Shown here piece after piece: positions 1 to 12,300 of a stretch of DNA of 64,000 bases (position 1 is the first letter of the stretch; every line of letters begins with the position of its first letter). The stretch spans positions 216,001 to 280,000 of the forward strand of contig JAKOGI010000817.1 in NCBI GenBank assembly GCA_029747015.1, in the 5' to 3' direction. The stretch comes from Carnegiea gigantea. Its lineage: Eukaryota > Streptophyta > Magnoliopsida > Caryophyllales > Cactaceae. The notes beneath the pieces are model-generated. The model searched no databases and was not told the DNA's origin. It worked only from the letters and a program-made list of their open reading frames with translations. The translations under genes were made by a program, and so were the position numbers.

Positions 1-1728
1 TTTATAGCTCACCAAATATGTATCATGGCTCACTAAATAAATAGCATAGCTCACTAAAAAGAATAGTATAGATAGCCAGCAAATAATATTGTGAAGTTCT
101 TGAGTTATGTTACAACTCAATCATTTTTTACTATGATATAAGGGTATTTATATTATATTTTGTGAGTATAATAGAAATATAGTGAATTAATTAAATATAA
201 TCAAACTCACTAAATATATGCCATAGCTTATTAAATATATGACATAGCTCACTAAAAAATATAGGCAACTAGAATATAGTTTAATGAGTTTTAAATGAAC
301 AATAACATTTTTTTAGTACAATAGCACATTTTAATAAGTTATATAGTACTTTTACTAAGTGAAATCTAGGATACATAAGATGCATTGGTTTGATCTATCC
401 GCTTACTAAAAGTATATATTAATTCACTAAAACTGTGTCTCAACTCACTAAGTATTGTAGTGAGCTATACATTTTTAGTGAGCTGAAATTCGATTGTGCA
501 ACTTCTTCTGTATAACCGGTTGTATGGTATAACAACTCAGTAAATAAATATCATAACTCACTAAAAAAATATAGACAACTAGAATACAGTTTAGTGAGTT
601 TCAAATTCATAATAACATTTTTTTAGTACAATAGCCCATTTAATAAGCTATATAGTATTTTTACTAAATGAAACTTTGGTACATAAGATACATTAGTTTC
701 GGTATGTCTGCTCACTAAAAGTACGTATTAGCTTACTAAAACTGCGTCTCAGCTCACTAAAATATTTTAGTGAGCTATACATTATTTTTAATGAGCGAAA
801 TTGGATACACAGCAACATATTTTAGTGAGTTATAGGTATTTTTAGTGAGCCAAAATCTGACGGTTTCTTTGTGGGCCCGGTTGTATAGTTACATTTGTAC
901 AACTGGGTAGACGATATAACAACTGCATATAAGGAGTAGTCCTAAACTCCTAATGTAAAACAAGTTTGTCTTAATAACTTTTGCAAAAAATGCAATCAAT
1001 ATTAATAAGTTAAGATAGTTTTTCAAATCAATTTTAATATCAACTTATCAAGTTGAGCAACACATGGGGTGCAATAAGAAAACTAGATGTTATAGACCTT
1101 AGATATGACCATTCAAATCGAGTTTCGCATTGTAGCTATGTAAGTTCTAATTTGGCTCAATGGGATGCTCAATAAGAGTTTTATTTTACTGATTTAATGG
1201 ACTTTGGGAACAAAATATAAATTTATCAAATAAAATTATTTTTTTCTAATAAAGGAGATGCATGATTGTAAAGATTGTTTTAAATCTGGATTGATTCGAT
1301 CAAAAGACTCTGTTTTATACAACGTGAAATCAATATGATGCTTAGAAAAAAGTTATGATGTTTTCTTTTCTAGCCTCAACATGAAGATCAATTTCAGGAA
1401 AAAGTTGGACGTGCAAAAAATTGAATTAATTTCCGGCAAATTAGCCGTTTATTTTATGCCCGCAAAAGGCCTAGAGACTAGGCACCCGCATGTGGCTTAA
1501 TAACTCGCCTTGCCTGGACAAATTAATGTACTCCCCTAGAAGTTAGGTTTCTTCATCAATCATGACCATCAGTGGCCTATCTATCATTGTATCAATGTTT
1601 TAATTTATATATCAAAATGTGATGTATTGACTTCCTGATTTTGTGTATCCATGCAATAATATTTGGCAGATCATGTAGTAATGTAAACTAATTAATAGTA
1701 ATATAGAACGGATACATATATGACGTAC
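1..1728. other. intergenic or intronic AT-rich DNA left of the DUF642 exon
   Basis: No coding region is recognisable on either strand. This stretch should belong to the second intron of the DUF642 gene, because exon 2 ends at a donor at position 1728 and no third exon is visible to its left. The left part (1-925) is filled with variants of AGCTCACTAAA and TTTAGTGAGCT, described as a separate repeat. The right part (925-1690) shows nothing I can name. Confidence 0.5.
241..925. repeat. imperfect tandem duplication of a ~310 bp unit rich in AGCTCACT/AGTGAGCT
   Basis: Positions 241-549 and 550-925 are diverged copies of one unit. Both contain in order ATAG(G/A)CAACTAGAATA, AATAACATTTTTTTAGTACAATAG, a TACATAAGAT(G/A)CATT block, AGTGAGCTATACATT and a GGTTGTAT-rich end. 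The short word AGCTCACTAAA and its complement recur through 1-860 on both strands, so the unit can fold on itself. The copies differ by substitutions and short indels, so the duplication is old. No transposon family is recognised. Confidence 0.7.
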
Positions 1729-2226
1729 CACGAGTTGGTCTGGGAGGATAGAGAGCTCGCATGGCCACAGAGTCAACAAGGGGGCCGCAAGCAGGGTCCT
1801 CCTCGATACCAGGGTTATGAATCACAATCTCAACCACGTCATACAAGGCTCTGAATGCCCACGCGTATGAGTCCCACCCGCTGCTGCTGTAGAGGGTTTG
1901 CATGGGTAGGACACCCCAGTCGCCTGCGACTGATACATTGAGCCTCTCCTCTTGGGCACAAGTCCGAGCTGCGCTGAAGGTTAGGGAGTAGTACATCCCC
2001 TTGACGACCTTCACCTTTTGCTTGATTGAGGCCTCATTGCCTAGCCTCACTGCAAAGGCCCCCTCGGGCACTACTAGTAGCATGTCCCCTTGGTTTTGAC
2101 CCGATTTTATGTACTCCACAAACCCAGATATCTCCCACTTTGGAATTGCATGGGGGTTGGTTACCACTGTACCCTTCATGTCTGATCTTTTAGGTCCCAT
2201 CTCAAAATTGCCATTTGGTAACAATC
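1729..2226 (-). CDS. DUF642 gene exon 2 (first DUF642 half)
   Basis: The acceptor is TTGATTTCAG|GATTG and the donor is CGTG|GTACGT. The 498-nt exon is open in the frame set by exon 1 and holds nearly all the conserved N-terminal motifs of the family. An ATG just upstream of the acceptor (2245) is intronic and is not the start. Confidence 0.92.
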
Positions 2227-3990
2227 CTGAAATCAAGAAGGCCATGGAATTCAGGTAACTAATCTAGCCCAATAAATATTTCATGATAACATACGAAATT
2301 TTTGTGCAAACATATGTGTTGACACACCCCAATTCTGGCATGTCCCTCTAAATTTGACACTTATATGCCTTTCTTCCATCTTGATGTTTGAAAGGCCGAA
2401 ATGAAACAAAAATTCAAATGCAATCCTAGAAGTTTTTTGTAGACCTCTTGAAATCAGTCTCCTCATAGGTAGTAATATTCGTAAAAGTGTAACGTCGCTT
2501 ACATCGATCCCTCGTGCAAACGGACCCATAATAGGGGTTGTTACTGTATTTGCACTGACCCTTCTTTTCTGCCCAATGAGCTAACACGAAATTGAGAGAG
2601 AAGGGACTCACATGAATCCGCTTGAGGCTGAATGAAAGCCGAGATCTATTAATATCTAGCCATATTTTCTGTCACAAACAATACATGTCTATCATACAAG
2701 TATTTATACCAACTTGAACATGTGGCCTAGTTTCTGGTATACTGCCTACGACGATGTTCAGCAGTACATATCGCAACTGAAAGTGACATTAGATTCAAGT
2801 TAGAGGGTGAGAAATTTCTAAGACTTTTCACCGAATCTTTGCATTAATGTTTGTGATCTTGGACTAGAATAAAATGAACAGATGTTTAATTAAGCGGAGG
2901 GTGACATACAGGTTAATTCTTTGATCGCAAGTAAATCATTCAAATTCATACTCTACAGCAAGAGGCAGAGAAACCCATGTGAATAGTCTGTTGAGAGTAT
3001 AAACTATAAACCTATTCTCGGGTTTTTAATCATCAGTTTAAGCTTGCCTCAACCATCAACTTAAGTTTTTGATTGAATTAGTCTTTCAACATATCTGAAC
3101 TAGATTTTTTTTTTTTTTTTGGGTGCCCATAGAAATGAAGCCTAAATTCAACATTAACCTCAAGGAACAGGGGAGGAACCAGGGACCAGTGCGAGTTGTA
3201 TAGGCTGTATTCGATCGCAAGCATCTTATTGGACAACTAGATTCTAATTGGCCCCACGAAAAATATCATATTGAATCTTAGTTTTACAGATTAATTTTGT
3301 TCTCCCTAACTATATTGTTGCTTGATTCCTTCAATATCAGGAAATTCAATAGTTTAGTTGGCTAGTCAACATTGCACGCAATATTAACACAAGAACAGTT
3401 GTCGTGGTAACAATTAACAAGTGATCCCATGCAAACTTGCATACAATTCGCTAATTCAGTCCAGCTTATGAAAATTAAATCATAAAAAAATCAACATAGC
3501 AATGAACTACCCAAATCTGCAGAAAATTTCAGTAGAATCTGAAATTCTTGTTTTAGACATATATGTCGATAGTATAATGTTATAGTATAAAATCAATTTT
3601 TGAACCTTTAATTGTTAGTTTAAGCTTTTAGATAAGATGATTTTTGAATAAGGTATCATAGCCTTTATAAGTGAGATGTCTTACGTTCGAATTTCAACAA
3701 CCCCTAAATTGATTATTGCACAAGGTAAGAAAGAATCTATGCAACATCCACACTCCAAGCCCCAAAGGGCATTCGCATAAGGGAACGTGTTAGAGTATAA
3801 ATTAATTTTTAAACCTTCAATCATCCGCATAAGCTTTTGGTTGAAATAATTATTGAACACGTAGCATTAGCCAAAAATGAGTTAAATCAGGTAAACATAA
3901 ATAATTACCATCAGTGAAGGCAGAAGCGAAGTGGCAACTGGTGAGAAACAGCAGCAGCACTGACAGAGGAAACCCAACGTGCATCTTCAT
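1729..3990 (-). CDS. DUF642 cell-wall protein (BIIDXI-like), 5' two exons; 3' exon outside window
   Basis: DUF642 proteins are secreted plant cell-wall proteins with tandem galactose-binding-like domains, reported to bind pectin-related components and pectin methylesterase. Here 193 residues are encoded by two exons joined within a Gly codon (GAT G | GA TTG), with GT...AG ends. Exon 1 (3909-3990) starts at an ATG and encodes a hydrophobic signal peptide ending ...FASAFTD. Exon 2 (1729-2226) carries the family signatures GLLPNGNFE, PKWEISGFVEYI, FAVRLGNEASIKQ, FSAARTCAQEE, TLYSSSGWDSYAWAF, EEDPACGPLVDS and LYPPRPTR. It ends at CGTG|GTACGT, the usual place where the second half of the protein begins. 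The family is about 360-380 residues, so nearly half lies beyond the left edge. A TATA box lies about 150 bp upstream. Nothing visible suggests inactivation. Confidence 0.93.
2227..3908 (-). other. DUF642 intron 1 (1.68 kb)
   Basis: The intron has GT...AG ends on the minus strand. I see no second gene in it. The run of T at 3105-3120 and the frequent AT stretches are ordinary intron sequence. Confidence 0.75.
3909..3990 (-). CDS. DUF642 gene exon 1 (signal peptide)
   Basis: The 82-nt exon holds 27 codons plus one base. A Met-Lys-Met start is followed by a leucine-rich core (SVLLLFL) and a small-residue cleavage region (FASAF). The donor reads GATG|GTAATT. The first in-frame ATG at 3990 was chosen because the signal peptide follows directly. 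A second ATG two codons later would also work. Confidence 0.88.
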
Positions 3991-4135
3991 CTTCAAATTT
4001 TGAGAGTGACACTTCCTCTTTTTCTCTTTTTCCCCCTCCTTTGTTCAGACTTCAGATGCTACTTTCTTCGATCTTTAGAGAGAGAAAGACAGGAAATGAT
4101 GAAGGAAGGATGTGAAACTTGAGAGGCGGGGTGAG

Positions 4136-4144
4136 TTTTATATA
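4136..4144 (-). promoter_or_regulatory. TATA box of the DUF642 gene
   Basis: TATATAAAA is read on the minus strand about 150 bp upstream of the DUF642 ATG. Transcription would start about 30 bp downstream, near 4105, giving a leader of roughly 115 nt that is rich in GA on the sense strand. The assignment rests on position and motif only. Confidence 0.6.
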
Positions 4145-4445
4145 ATTGTATGCATGACACCGCCAATGGAGGCGGCATTCAGAATCAGGATTGGGCTGAA
4201 ATAGAATAGAAAGAAACATGTCACTGGAATTTAATTTTGTCTGTGACTATGAAATGAGAATGTACCCCATTCACGTGGGTTGATGTCAGGAGACATCGCG
4301 TATCCTCGCATAATTAACAACTCAGGATATTGTCCCTTTGCTAATTCAACCTCCCCCATTTCTAAAACGTCGCTTCTTTTTAAATAATCTAATGACTTCA
4401 ATTTACATTATGCTACTGTGTGGTGTTATTTTTGTTTAAAAATGA

Positions 4446-4676
4446 TTACTCCTTTTCTTCAATATTCATTGTTAAAAACATCTACTTCTTTAATCTTATA
4501 TTACTATGAAGTTTTGTTTTTCCAAAAATTTAGCATTGTTTTTATTAGTTGAAAACTTATCCCAACAACTTCATATTTAGCATTATTTTTATTGGTTGAA
4601 AACTCATTATTTCAACTTTTAATAGTTATTTTCATATGTTCCTTGAAACTGACTATGAATATGGGACGGAGAGAAT
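4446..4676. mobile_element. Stowaway-like MITE remnant
   Basis: An AT-rich block of about 230 bp runs from TACTCCTTTTCTTC to ATGGGACGGAGAGAA. The right end, read in reverse, gives TTCTCTCCGTCCCAT, the usual CTCCGTCCC end of Tc1/mariner Stowaway MITEs. The left end has kept only CTCC. The internal AAGTTGTTGGGATAAG-like words fit. The TA duplication is unclear, so the boundaries are approximate. Confidence 0.4.
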
Positions 4677-4770
4677 AAAAAAATCTTTGTTTAATGACAC
4701 TATATATTAAATTTGGATAAATTATTTTTTGTCTAAATAGTTTGACTTAGAGTGTATTCAAAAACATATA

Positions 4771-5216
<446 letters not shown>

Positions 5217-5810
5217 TGCACACGCGCCTGCGCTGGCGATAGTAGGTTGTCCCACATTAACTAATTAAAAATCTTGAGCATGTATATATATAAGCTAGTA
5301 TGTTAATAATTACTAATTAGTTTTGGTTTAGAATTTCATAGGACTTATATGTATTTTTTGTTTACATGATTACATAAGAATTTAACAAAGCGGTGTTAAT
5401 CTGCTAACATCATATTTACAATTTGTAAAGAAAATAAAAATATATTTAAAGTAAGATATGTTAGACATTTCCACTAAAAAAAAAGGTATGTTAGACATTA
5501 AATCTGGAAACCCATTTACAATTACAAAACCTTTTTTTATGTTTTATTCAATTAAGTTTTTCCTCATATATCTTCAATTTCTTTTAAATAAGCTTTTCTT
5601 AATTTAAGAAAACAGTTCACTTATGTCAGAAGGATTTTTTACAAATTTTATTTTGCTTTTCGAAAGGAATGCCCGGAAGAACTGGAATTGTACATACAAG
5701 AATGCTAATCCTGGAAACTTTGTGAGCAAAACAAGCGTATCTTTACAGTTCCCAAATCCCAAGCTCACATGGTTTCTTACGTCAGCAGAGATATGATTTT
5801 CCTCGACTTT
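5217..5810. other. intergenic, nothing recognised
   Basis: AT-rich DNA with no supported gene, RNA or mobile element. A CTTACGTCAGC word at 5776 contains an ACGTCA core of the kind bound by bZIP factors and could belong to the promoter of the downstream plus-strand gene. Confidence 0.4.
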
Positions 5811-5811
5811 A

Positions 5812-5960
5812 AGGGTCTATTTGGACCCAAGAAAGTAGCTTGGAAAGGAAAAAAATATGGAGAATTAAAAATTTTTCCATGTTTGGAGTAAGGAAAAATG
5901 AAAGGAGAAAAAATAAGAGAGAAAAGTTGAAAGAAAATTAAGAAAATATAGCATAAGATA
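5812..5960 (+). mobile_element. MITE-like remnant with GGTCTATTTGGACC end
   Basis: The block begins AAGGGTCTATTTGGACCCAAG and runs into an A/G-rich body (GGAAAAATGAAAGGAG, AGAAAAGTTGAAAGAAAA). The same end and body occur in the opposite orientation at 20060-20369 (GGTCCAAATAGGGCCT, CTTTCAACTTTCTTTCC). Two diverged copies of one family are therefore present. The superfamily is not certain. Confidence 0.45.
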
Positions 5961-6000
5961 TTTTCCTCACAAAAAAGTAAGAAAAAATGCTGGAAAATTA

Positions 6001-6164
6001 TTCATCATCAGCCCCGACTCTCACTTCAACTCTCACGCTCTCTTTGCATATCCCCCACCCCCACTCTCACTCTCTCTCTCCTCACTGCCCCCCTCGTTCT
6101 CCTCACCTCCTCCGGCTTCCTCCGGCGATGCTTTACTCCGGCGACCATCTTTGTCTATAATCCG
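6001..6164 (+). other. probable 5' UTR exon of the 16.7-18.8 kb gene
   Basis: A pyrimidine-rich stretch (CTCACTCTCTCTCTCCTC, CTCCTCCGGC) resembles a plant core promoter Y-patch and leader. It ends at ATAATCCG|GTAACTCTCTCT, a good splice donor. The LTR element begins 35 bp further on. The matching coding exons start beyond that element at 16.67 kb. The link is inferred from position and composition; no transcript is available. Confidence 0.4.
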
Positions 6165-6194
6165 GTAACTCTCTCTCTCTCTCTGTCTTTGTTG

Positions 6195-6199
6195 GATTA
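6195..6199. repeat. target-site duplication GATTA, left
   Basis: GATTA directly precedes the LTR start TGTAACG. The same five bases follow the other LTR at 16104-16108. A 5-bp duplication is standard for LTR retrotransposon integration and fixes the element ends. Confidence 0.9.
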
Positions 6200-7329
6200 T
6201 GTAACGACCCCAACCCTATGGCTAGGAGTGTTAGCGTTTTTCTTTAAATCTTGGGATGAAACGGACAGAGTTTCCCCTTAAACTTGACCATTTCTCAGGC
6301 TTAAAGCCTTATAATAAATTCCCTGTACTTAAAACCATAATAATAAAGGCTAACTAACACAACGGCTACCCGCCGGAGTTCACAGCTCTACGGGCTACCC
6401 GCCCGGAGTATCACAACCAACGCAGTTCAACGCTTAAACAAATAAACAATGAAAAGTACAACCCTGGGCAACTTAAATGGTGGCTCACACGGCCTTACAG
6501 AGCGACTCTAATGAAATGCAATACAGGCACACAAAAACTGAAATTACACGTCGTTACATCATAATACATTTTGCAGTTCACATACAAGCTCATAACTTTA
6601 CTCTTAGGACAGCAACGACTCCATCTCGACTTACACGGACCCACTTTTACCTGTTATTTCAGAAACCTGGGAAGGGAATAATAATAAATGGGAATGAGCA
6701 ATCATCGCTCGGTGGATAATCCTTTTTCCTAAAACAATACTTAAATGCAATAATAACTTACGACAACTGTTCGTAATTCCTTCTCTTTGAAGAACTCACC
6801 AATCGTACAGCATGTTCCAATCACAATGCAAGAGAAATAGTCTTTGCACCACCCGCTTAAACTTGAAAGTAGCTATACTTAATAAACTTACCATGAGACC
6901 TTCATATAACGCATAAACGCAATGAAAATAGAGGGGTTTAACCCGTAAATACCACTTGCTGGGATATCTGTTACGAGAATCACTAAAACTTTATGTACAT
7001 TGTTTCGTACATTACTAAGGCTTATTTCGTACATGTAATTTATGTCGTACATAGTCATTAAACGTCATTGAAGATGCTGTCAAGCAATAAACTATATGAA
7101 TGTAATAATAATATTAAAACCATCATCATGCTCAATGCGATGAAGTTACTACACCAAGGATTTCACTACACTATACAGTGACAGGTCATATACAGGAGTA
7201 ATTTCCTTGCTAAAACATGAAATAATAACCATACGGCGAAACAGATACTATGTCATGTGATTAGTAGAATCTCTACATGCTTATTAGCAGAACTGTAGGA
7301 TATATAAGCTTTAAATTCTTCACCTGTTG

Positions 7330-7690
7330 GTAGAACTACAGAACTGTACCACAATTGATGAACTGTAAAACATTTGATGAGACTATACGTATGAAACGTT
7401 GAACTTTGAATCATCTATGCACTGACAGAACTATGAACTTTGAACTTTGGAGCTTCTGTCTAATGGCAAAGCTATGAACTTTGAATGGCATAACTATGAA
7501 CCATTAAGCTTTGAAACTTCTGCCTATTGGCAGAGCTATGAACTTTGAATGGCATAACTATGAACTTTTGAACTTTGAAACTTCTGCCTATTGGCAGAGC
7601 TATGAAACACTGAACTCTGAAGTCTTTGCCTGCTGACAGGACAATAAACACTGCACTTTGAAACATTGAAGTTGAAGTTCTATATGAAAT
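7330..7690. repeat. minisatellite with GCCTATTGGCAGAGC inside the LTR
   Basis: Four to five imperfect cells of about 50-60 bp contain CTTCTGCCTATTGGCAGAGC, CTATGAACTTTGAA and GGCATAACTATGAAC. The word TGCCTATTGGCA is itself an inverted repeat. The same array is at 14050-14410 in the other LTR, and a diverged version occurs in the element interior at 11400-11590. Confidence 0.75.
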
Positions 7691-7914
7691 TTAAAAAGGA
7701 GATACTGGGTTGGTTACCCTGAAATTCCAATTGATGCAATGTAACCTATGCTAATTACTTAATCTCATCGATCCAATGATTTAGGGTTATTCATTACCAA
7801 TGACTTGTCAATGAAAACATGCAACCGATAAAACATTTAGAAGCATTTAGGAATCAGGTAATAAGCATTCATAACTATATCATTTCTATGCAACCACTAT
7901 AAACGATGAATGCA

Positions 7915-8500
7915 TGTAATTGATGAACTATATATATATAATCGATAACTTTATATAATCGATGACTCTATATAACCGATAAACTCTATATAATTAATAA
8001 ACTGCGTATAAATCAATAATCTTTAGAAAATCAATAAATCACATGTAAATCGATTAAACTTTATATACTCAATAAACTTTCTAAAATCGATAAACGACAG
8101 GTAATCATTAAACTTGATATGATGGACAATTTGTGTATGTAATCGATAAACGGTAAATATAATTGATAGACTTCACATAATCGAAAGACTATATCAATTC
8201 ACTAGACTTCATATGTTCGATAAATCGCTAAACTTCATTTAGATCGATAAATCACTAGACGTCATATAAATCGATAAATCACTAAACTTCATACAATTGA
8301 CAAACTATGTAAATATACTCAATACACTTCATATAATCGATGGATTACATATAAATCGATAGACGTTATATGATCGAATAATCGCTAACTTTATATAATT
8401 GGTAAGCTATATAGAATCAATCAACTATATATAAATCGATAAACTTGAGATAATCTATAAACCGTAAATAAACCGATAAATTTCACATAATCGATATAAT
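7915..8500. repeat. degenerate ATCGATAAAC tandem repeats in the LTR
   Basis: Some 20 cells of 25-35 bp follow the pattern AT(A)ATCGAT(A)AAC(T)T(T/C)ATATA. The palindrome ATCGAT recurs regularly. The same field lies at 14640-15230 in the other LTR with small differences. Confidence 0.75.
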
Positions 8501-9382
8501 CAGTTCCAATTCATCGAATTAACAATAAACTTTCATCGAATTAACAATAAATAGGAGGAAGAGGAAACCCACCTCGAATCCAAGCTAAAGGGCTAAAGGA
8601 CCCGTTTAGGGTTCGGTTTAGGTGGCTCGATGCGGGCTCGGTTCGCCCCTTTGCTCCCCATCTGCTGGTCGCCACCCTCCTGCCGACTCACCGCCGCCAG
8701 CGACCCCCTGGTGGAGCCGCCGAGACATGGGCTGCGGCCTACCCCCCTCCCTTGCTCTGTTTCTCCCTCTCTTGCCGTCTGACTCTCTCTCTCGCTGGCC
8801 AATCGACGGACGGCCGGGGTCTGGGACGGCCCCGTGCACGTCAGTCGGTCGTCGGCTGCCCACCTCCCCTCCCTCTCTCTCTTTCCCGGCGCGAGTGTGT
8901 GGGGGTCGCGGGCCAGGGGTCGAAGAGCGCCCCCCATTTCGCGACCCTTCTGCCCGAGAAGAAAGGGGCTCGGCCCCTTAAAAATTTTTTTTTTCCTTTT
9001 CCTTTTCCCTTTTTCTTTTGTTCTTGCTGGTAACTGATAATAATATCAACCCACTGTACCATCAATCCAATTTTCTCACCTCCAAATCTTAAACCGTAAC
9101 TATTAATATAATCATTGGTCGATTATTCGCCTTTTTGATTATATTAAGGTTCGATTCAATAAATTGCAGGATGATTCCCAAGGTTCGACATTCTAGTCGT
9201 ATTCGGGAACCTGCTCAATGAAATGCCTGATAATAATCCTTAATACCAATAAAACTAATAATAATGAGAATACTAATATTCCTTTCAATAAAATCAGCAC
9301 TCGGACAGACTTCATCGATATTAATTCAATTTATAATGATATAAAACTGCTTAACGAAGAGGATAGAAGTCCGGGTGTTACA

Positions 9383-9396
9383 TCCTTCCCCCCTTA
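9383..9396 (-). other. polypurine tract of the LARD-like element
   Basis: Read on the minus strand this is AAGGGGGGAAGGA directly before the 3' LTR. It would prime plus-strand DNA synthesis. Confidence 0.75.
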
Positions 9397-12300
9397 AAAA
9401 GAATTTCGTCCTCGAAATTCCAAGGTCTATATGAAGCCACCCATAGCACTTACATACACCTGGTACAATCCATATAACTGATTACAGGATCGGAAAATCT
9501 GTTGTACAATGAATGTAATTTCAAAGGAGCTTATGGTATCCTGTCACCACTTCGTCAACCCTTTTCAAGCGTCTACTCGCTTTACTCAGGCATCAAGAGT
9601 GAATCGCATTAGAGAAAGCAAAGGAGTTGACAGGGAAAACCATATTAATTCACTTTTACAAGAGGCACAGACTTTGGATCAGCTAAATACCATTCGTCTT
9701 ATGGTAAGGAACTCTATACACAAGCATCGCCCTGAATTGGTTTCCAAGGGTATAACATCAAGTCATAACCATTAATGGCCGTACATGGCAATTCATTTTC
9801 AATTCACCTTTGGGGCTTAAAACGATTATCCTTGAGCTTCCCAATAACTCTCTAAAGTGCTGAGGGTATCACCCAACAGCATGTAAAATTACTTTGGCAT
9901 AATGGCAGTTCACGGAATTAATGATTCAATGTTTACAGCCCGAGAGGCACATATAACCTGAATCAGTTCATCATGTGTCTCGAGTCACGCTTATAGGAGG
10001 AGTACCTATGCAACCATCATTCTGGTCACTTACATTGGCATCTATGCTTCAAAACTCAATGAAGGGTTACGGCAAAGACTTCAACATAACCTCGGATTCA
10101 ATCATTAGAAGTAAGGTACTCACGAGCAATTTCATACATATGGAGTTAGATCTTAAGAAATAATAGGGCGAATGATGGAAAACGATGTCATGTCTCGCCA
10201 CCCAACAAGTGGCTGGGGGAGAAATTCAAACCGACTGGCCAAGGTATAATGAGACCACATCGTCAGCACGCATGATGGAGGCACTGTCCATGGCTTTCTA
10301 TGAGATTTACCATGTATCACTTAAAACGCGTTATACCACATATAATGTAAAATGACTCAGTCGCATCTCATAAGAACACACGGTTGAATCCTTGCTAGGG
10401 TTGTTCTTTCCATGTCTATACATATGTTGTAAAGAGGTGCATCCAAGTATGGTCGCGAGTACCTTAGCATGTGGTATAGCCATAATATAAAGGGTATAAA
10501 GCGACCAAATGTGAATGCAAACTCATAAGATGACCATATCTTCCCCTAAGCATATGGGCAACTAGCCACTTAATAAATCATAAGAACATTTAATCTTAGT
10601 TTAGATAGAAAATGAGTACCTCCACTAAACTCAGCGTACCGTCCAATGATGCGTGCAAAGATAAGCATGGGACTGCTAAGGGTCGTAGCTGAATAATCAT
10701 ACCATGAAGTATGTTCACAATTAGCCCCTTAGCTATAATATAAAGGACTAGTTGCTATGCAATGATCCATTGAACATGATTATATGAAACAGCAATTCAC
10801 GCAGGCTGAACTATTGGGTCAATTCAGTGATATACCCAACCAGAATCAAGCCAACGAAGCACCAAAGGGTTCATGTACAACGCTATGCACTCATAAATCA
10901 TACAAGTGACCCTGCTTACTATTCCATATAACTATGCAAGCTTCCGAAATCCTCACATTGTTCATAGTATGATAATTGTGCTTCAAAACACATGGGTTCA
11001 TAATAGCGCCGCACAAAAGGGCATCTATACGAGTATACTTGATTGCAACCCTCTGGCGCAATCTATAGTCATTAGGATGTCTTGGGGCTTGCCCATAAGC
11101 ATTAGAATTTAGCCACTAAGCAACTAATCCGAGTAGAAATAATGACATCAATGGTCTTATAAACATGCATTGAAGCTTTGCGATGCATTTGGCTCATAAG
11201 GTAATCATAGAGGTTCGAGAAACTCTTTGTATGGATGGGAAGGTTTTACCCCTTCTCTATAAACCATGCTAGCTTCTACCCTTAGTGCTAGTGCTTACAC
11301 AACGTTGAAAAGGCCTAAGGTCTCACCTCAGGTAGTAGCGAGGTGATACATGTGGCACAACAATTCCAAAGTCTGCCAGATTCTCCCCTTTATCACCCCT
11401 CGAGGTGTATTAGGGCAATGAATCACTGAACTTAAATCCTCTGCCCATTGGCAGAGCAATGAATAGTGAATTTTGAATCCTTTGCCTATTCGCAAGTAGT
11501 GAATATTGAACTTTGAATCCTCCGTCAATGAACATTGAACTTTGAATCTTCTGTCTACTGGCAGAACGGTGAACATTGAACCTTAAAACTTCATGTAAAT
11601 TTCGACGGAGGGTACTGGGTTGCCTAAATTAAGCATAACAACTGAGTCAACGTAACGGGACGCTCATTACTTAATTCCTTTTAAAAGGATCCCTAGACCC
11701 ATTGACTGGTCACTCAACTCATTCGATGGAGCAGTCCAGCGACTTAAGGGTATGTCGTCACCAACGACTTAGCAATGAAAACGGGCAACTAGCAACCATT
11801 TAGAAACACTCTGACATCATGTAAATAATGAATTTCATCAATCATTGGAGTCACGTGAATACTCGATGGGTGAAAAATCATTGGGACACATGTAAATAAT
11901 TGAATAAAGCCACACATCGAGTGAACCAGGCAACCCATCATTGAAATCATGCGAATAAGCATTTACAACTTTCAAGAGTTTCTGGGAATTGCAAGTCAGC
12001 AATAACACTTAGTCACAACAAGCATAGTGCTGAGCTGGCTCAAGGGTAATAGTGGTTACATACTGGAGTGCCAAAGTACCTTTCTAGATACGTAGCAATT
12101 CAGATTAAGGCCACAACTGAGCGTCAAAAGCACTCGTGCGGACATGCACGAGTACACTGTTCTTGCTTAATTCCCTTGACATGCACAGCACAATATTGAA
12201 AAGGAGGCTGACATGTACACAACATGATAAGGTATTGCCCCTAAAAAACCTTCAGTCAAGGGAGTAGTCATTATTTACTTACAACTGGTCATTGGGCAGA

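Larger units (their letters stand above)
6200..9382 (-). repeat. 3' LTR (left copy) of the LARD-like element
   Basis: TGTAACG...GTGTTACA, 3183 bp. It includes a repeat of a cell centred on GAACTTTGAA and CTTCTGCCTATTGGCAGAGC (7330-7690), a field of degenerate ATCGATAAAC repeats (7915-8500) and a GC-rich block (8590-8960). The right LTR matches it throughout. Confidence 0.92.

Noticed and set aside
1..1728. Third exon of the DUF642 gene
   Set aside because: Expected words for the second half of the protein were sought on the minus strand and not seen; the exon must lie left of the window.
2281..2611. Minus-strand open frames just upstream of DUF642 exon 2
   Set aside because: They lie wholly in the intron set by clear splice sites and have no family resemblance.
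8593..9065. Overlapping GC-rich open frames in the left LTR, repeated at 15324-15813
   Set aside because: They occur on both strands in all frames because the block is GC-rich and lacks stops; they shift between the two LTR copies and match no family.
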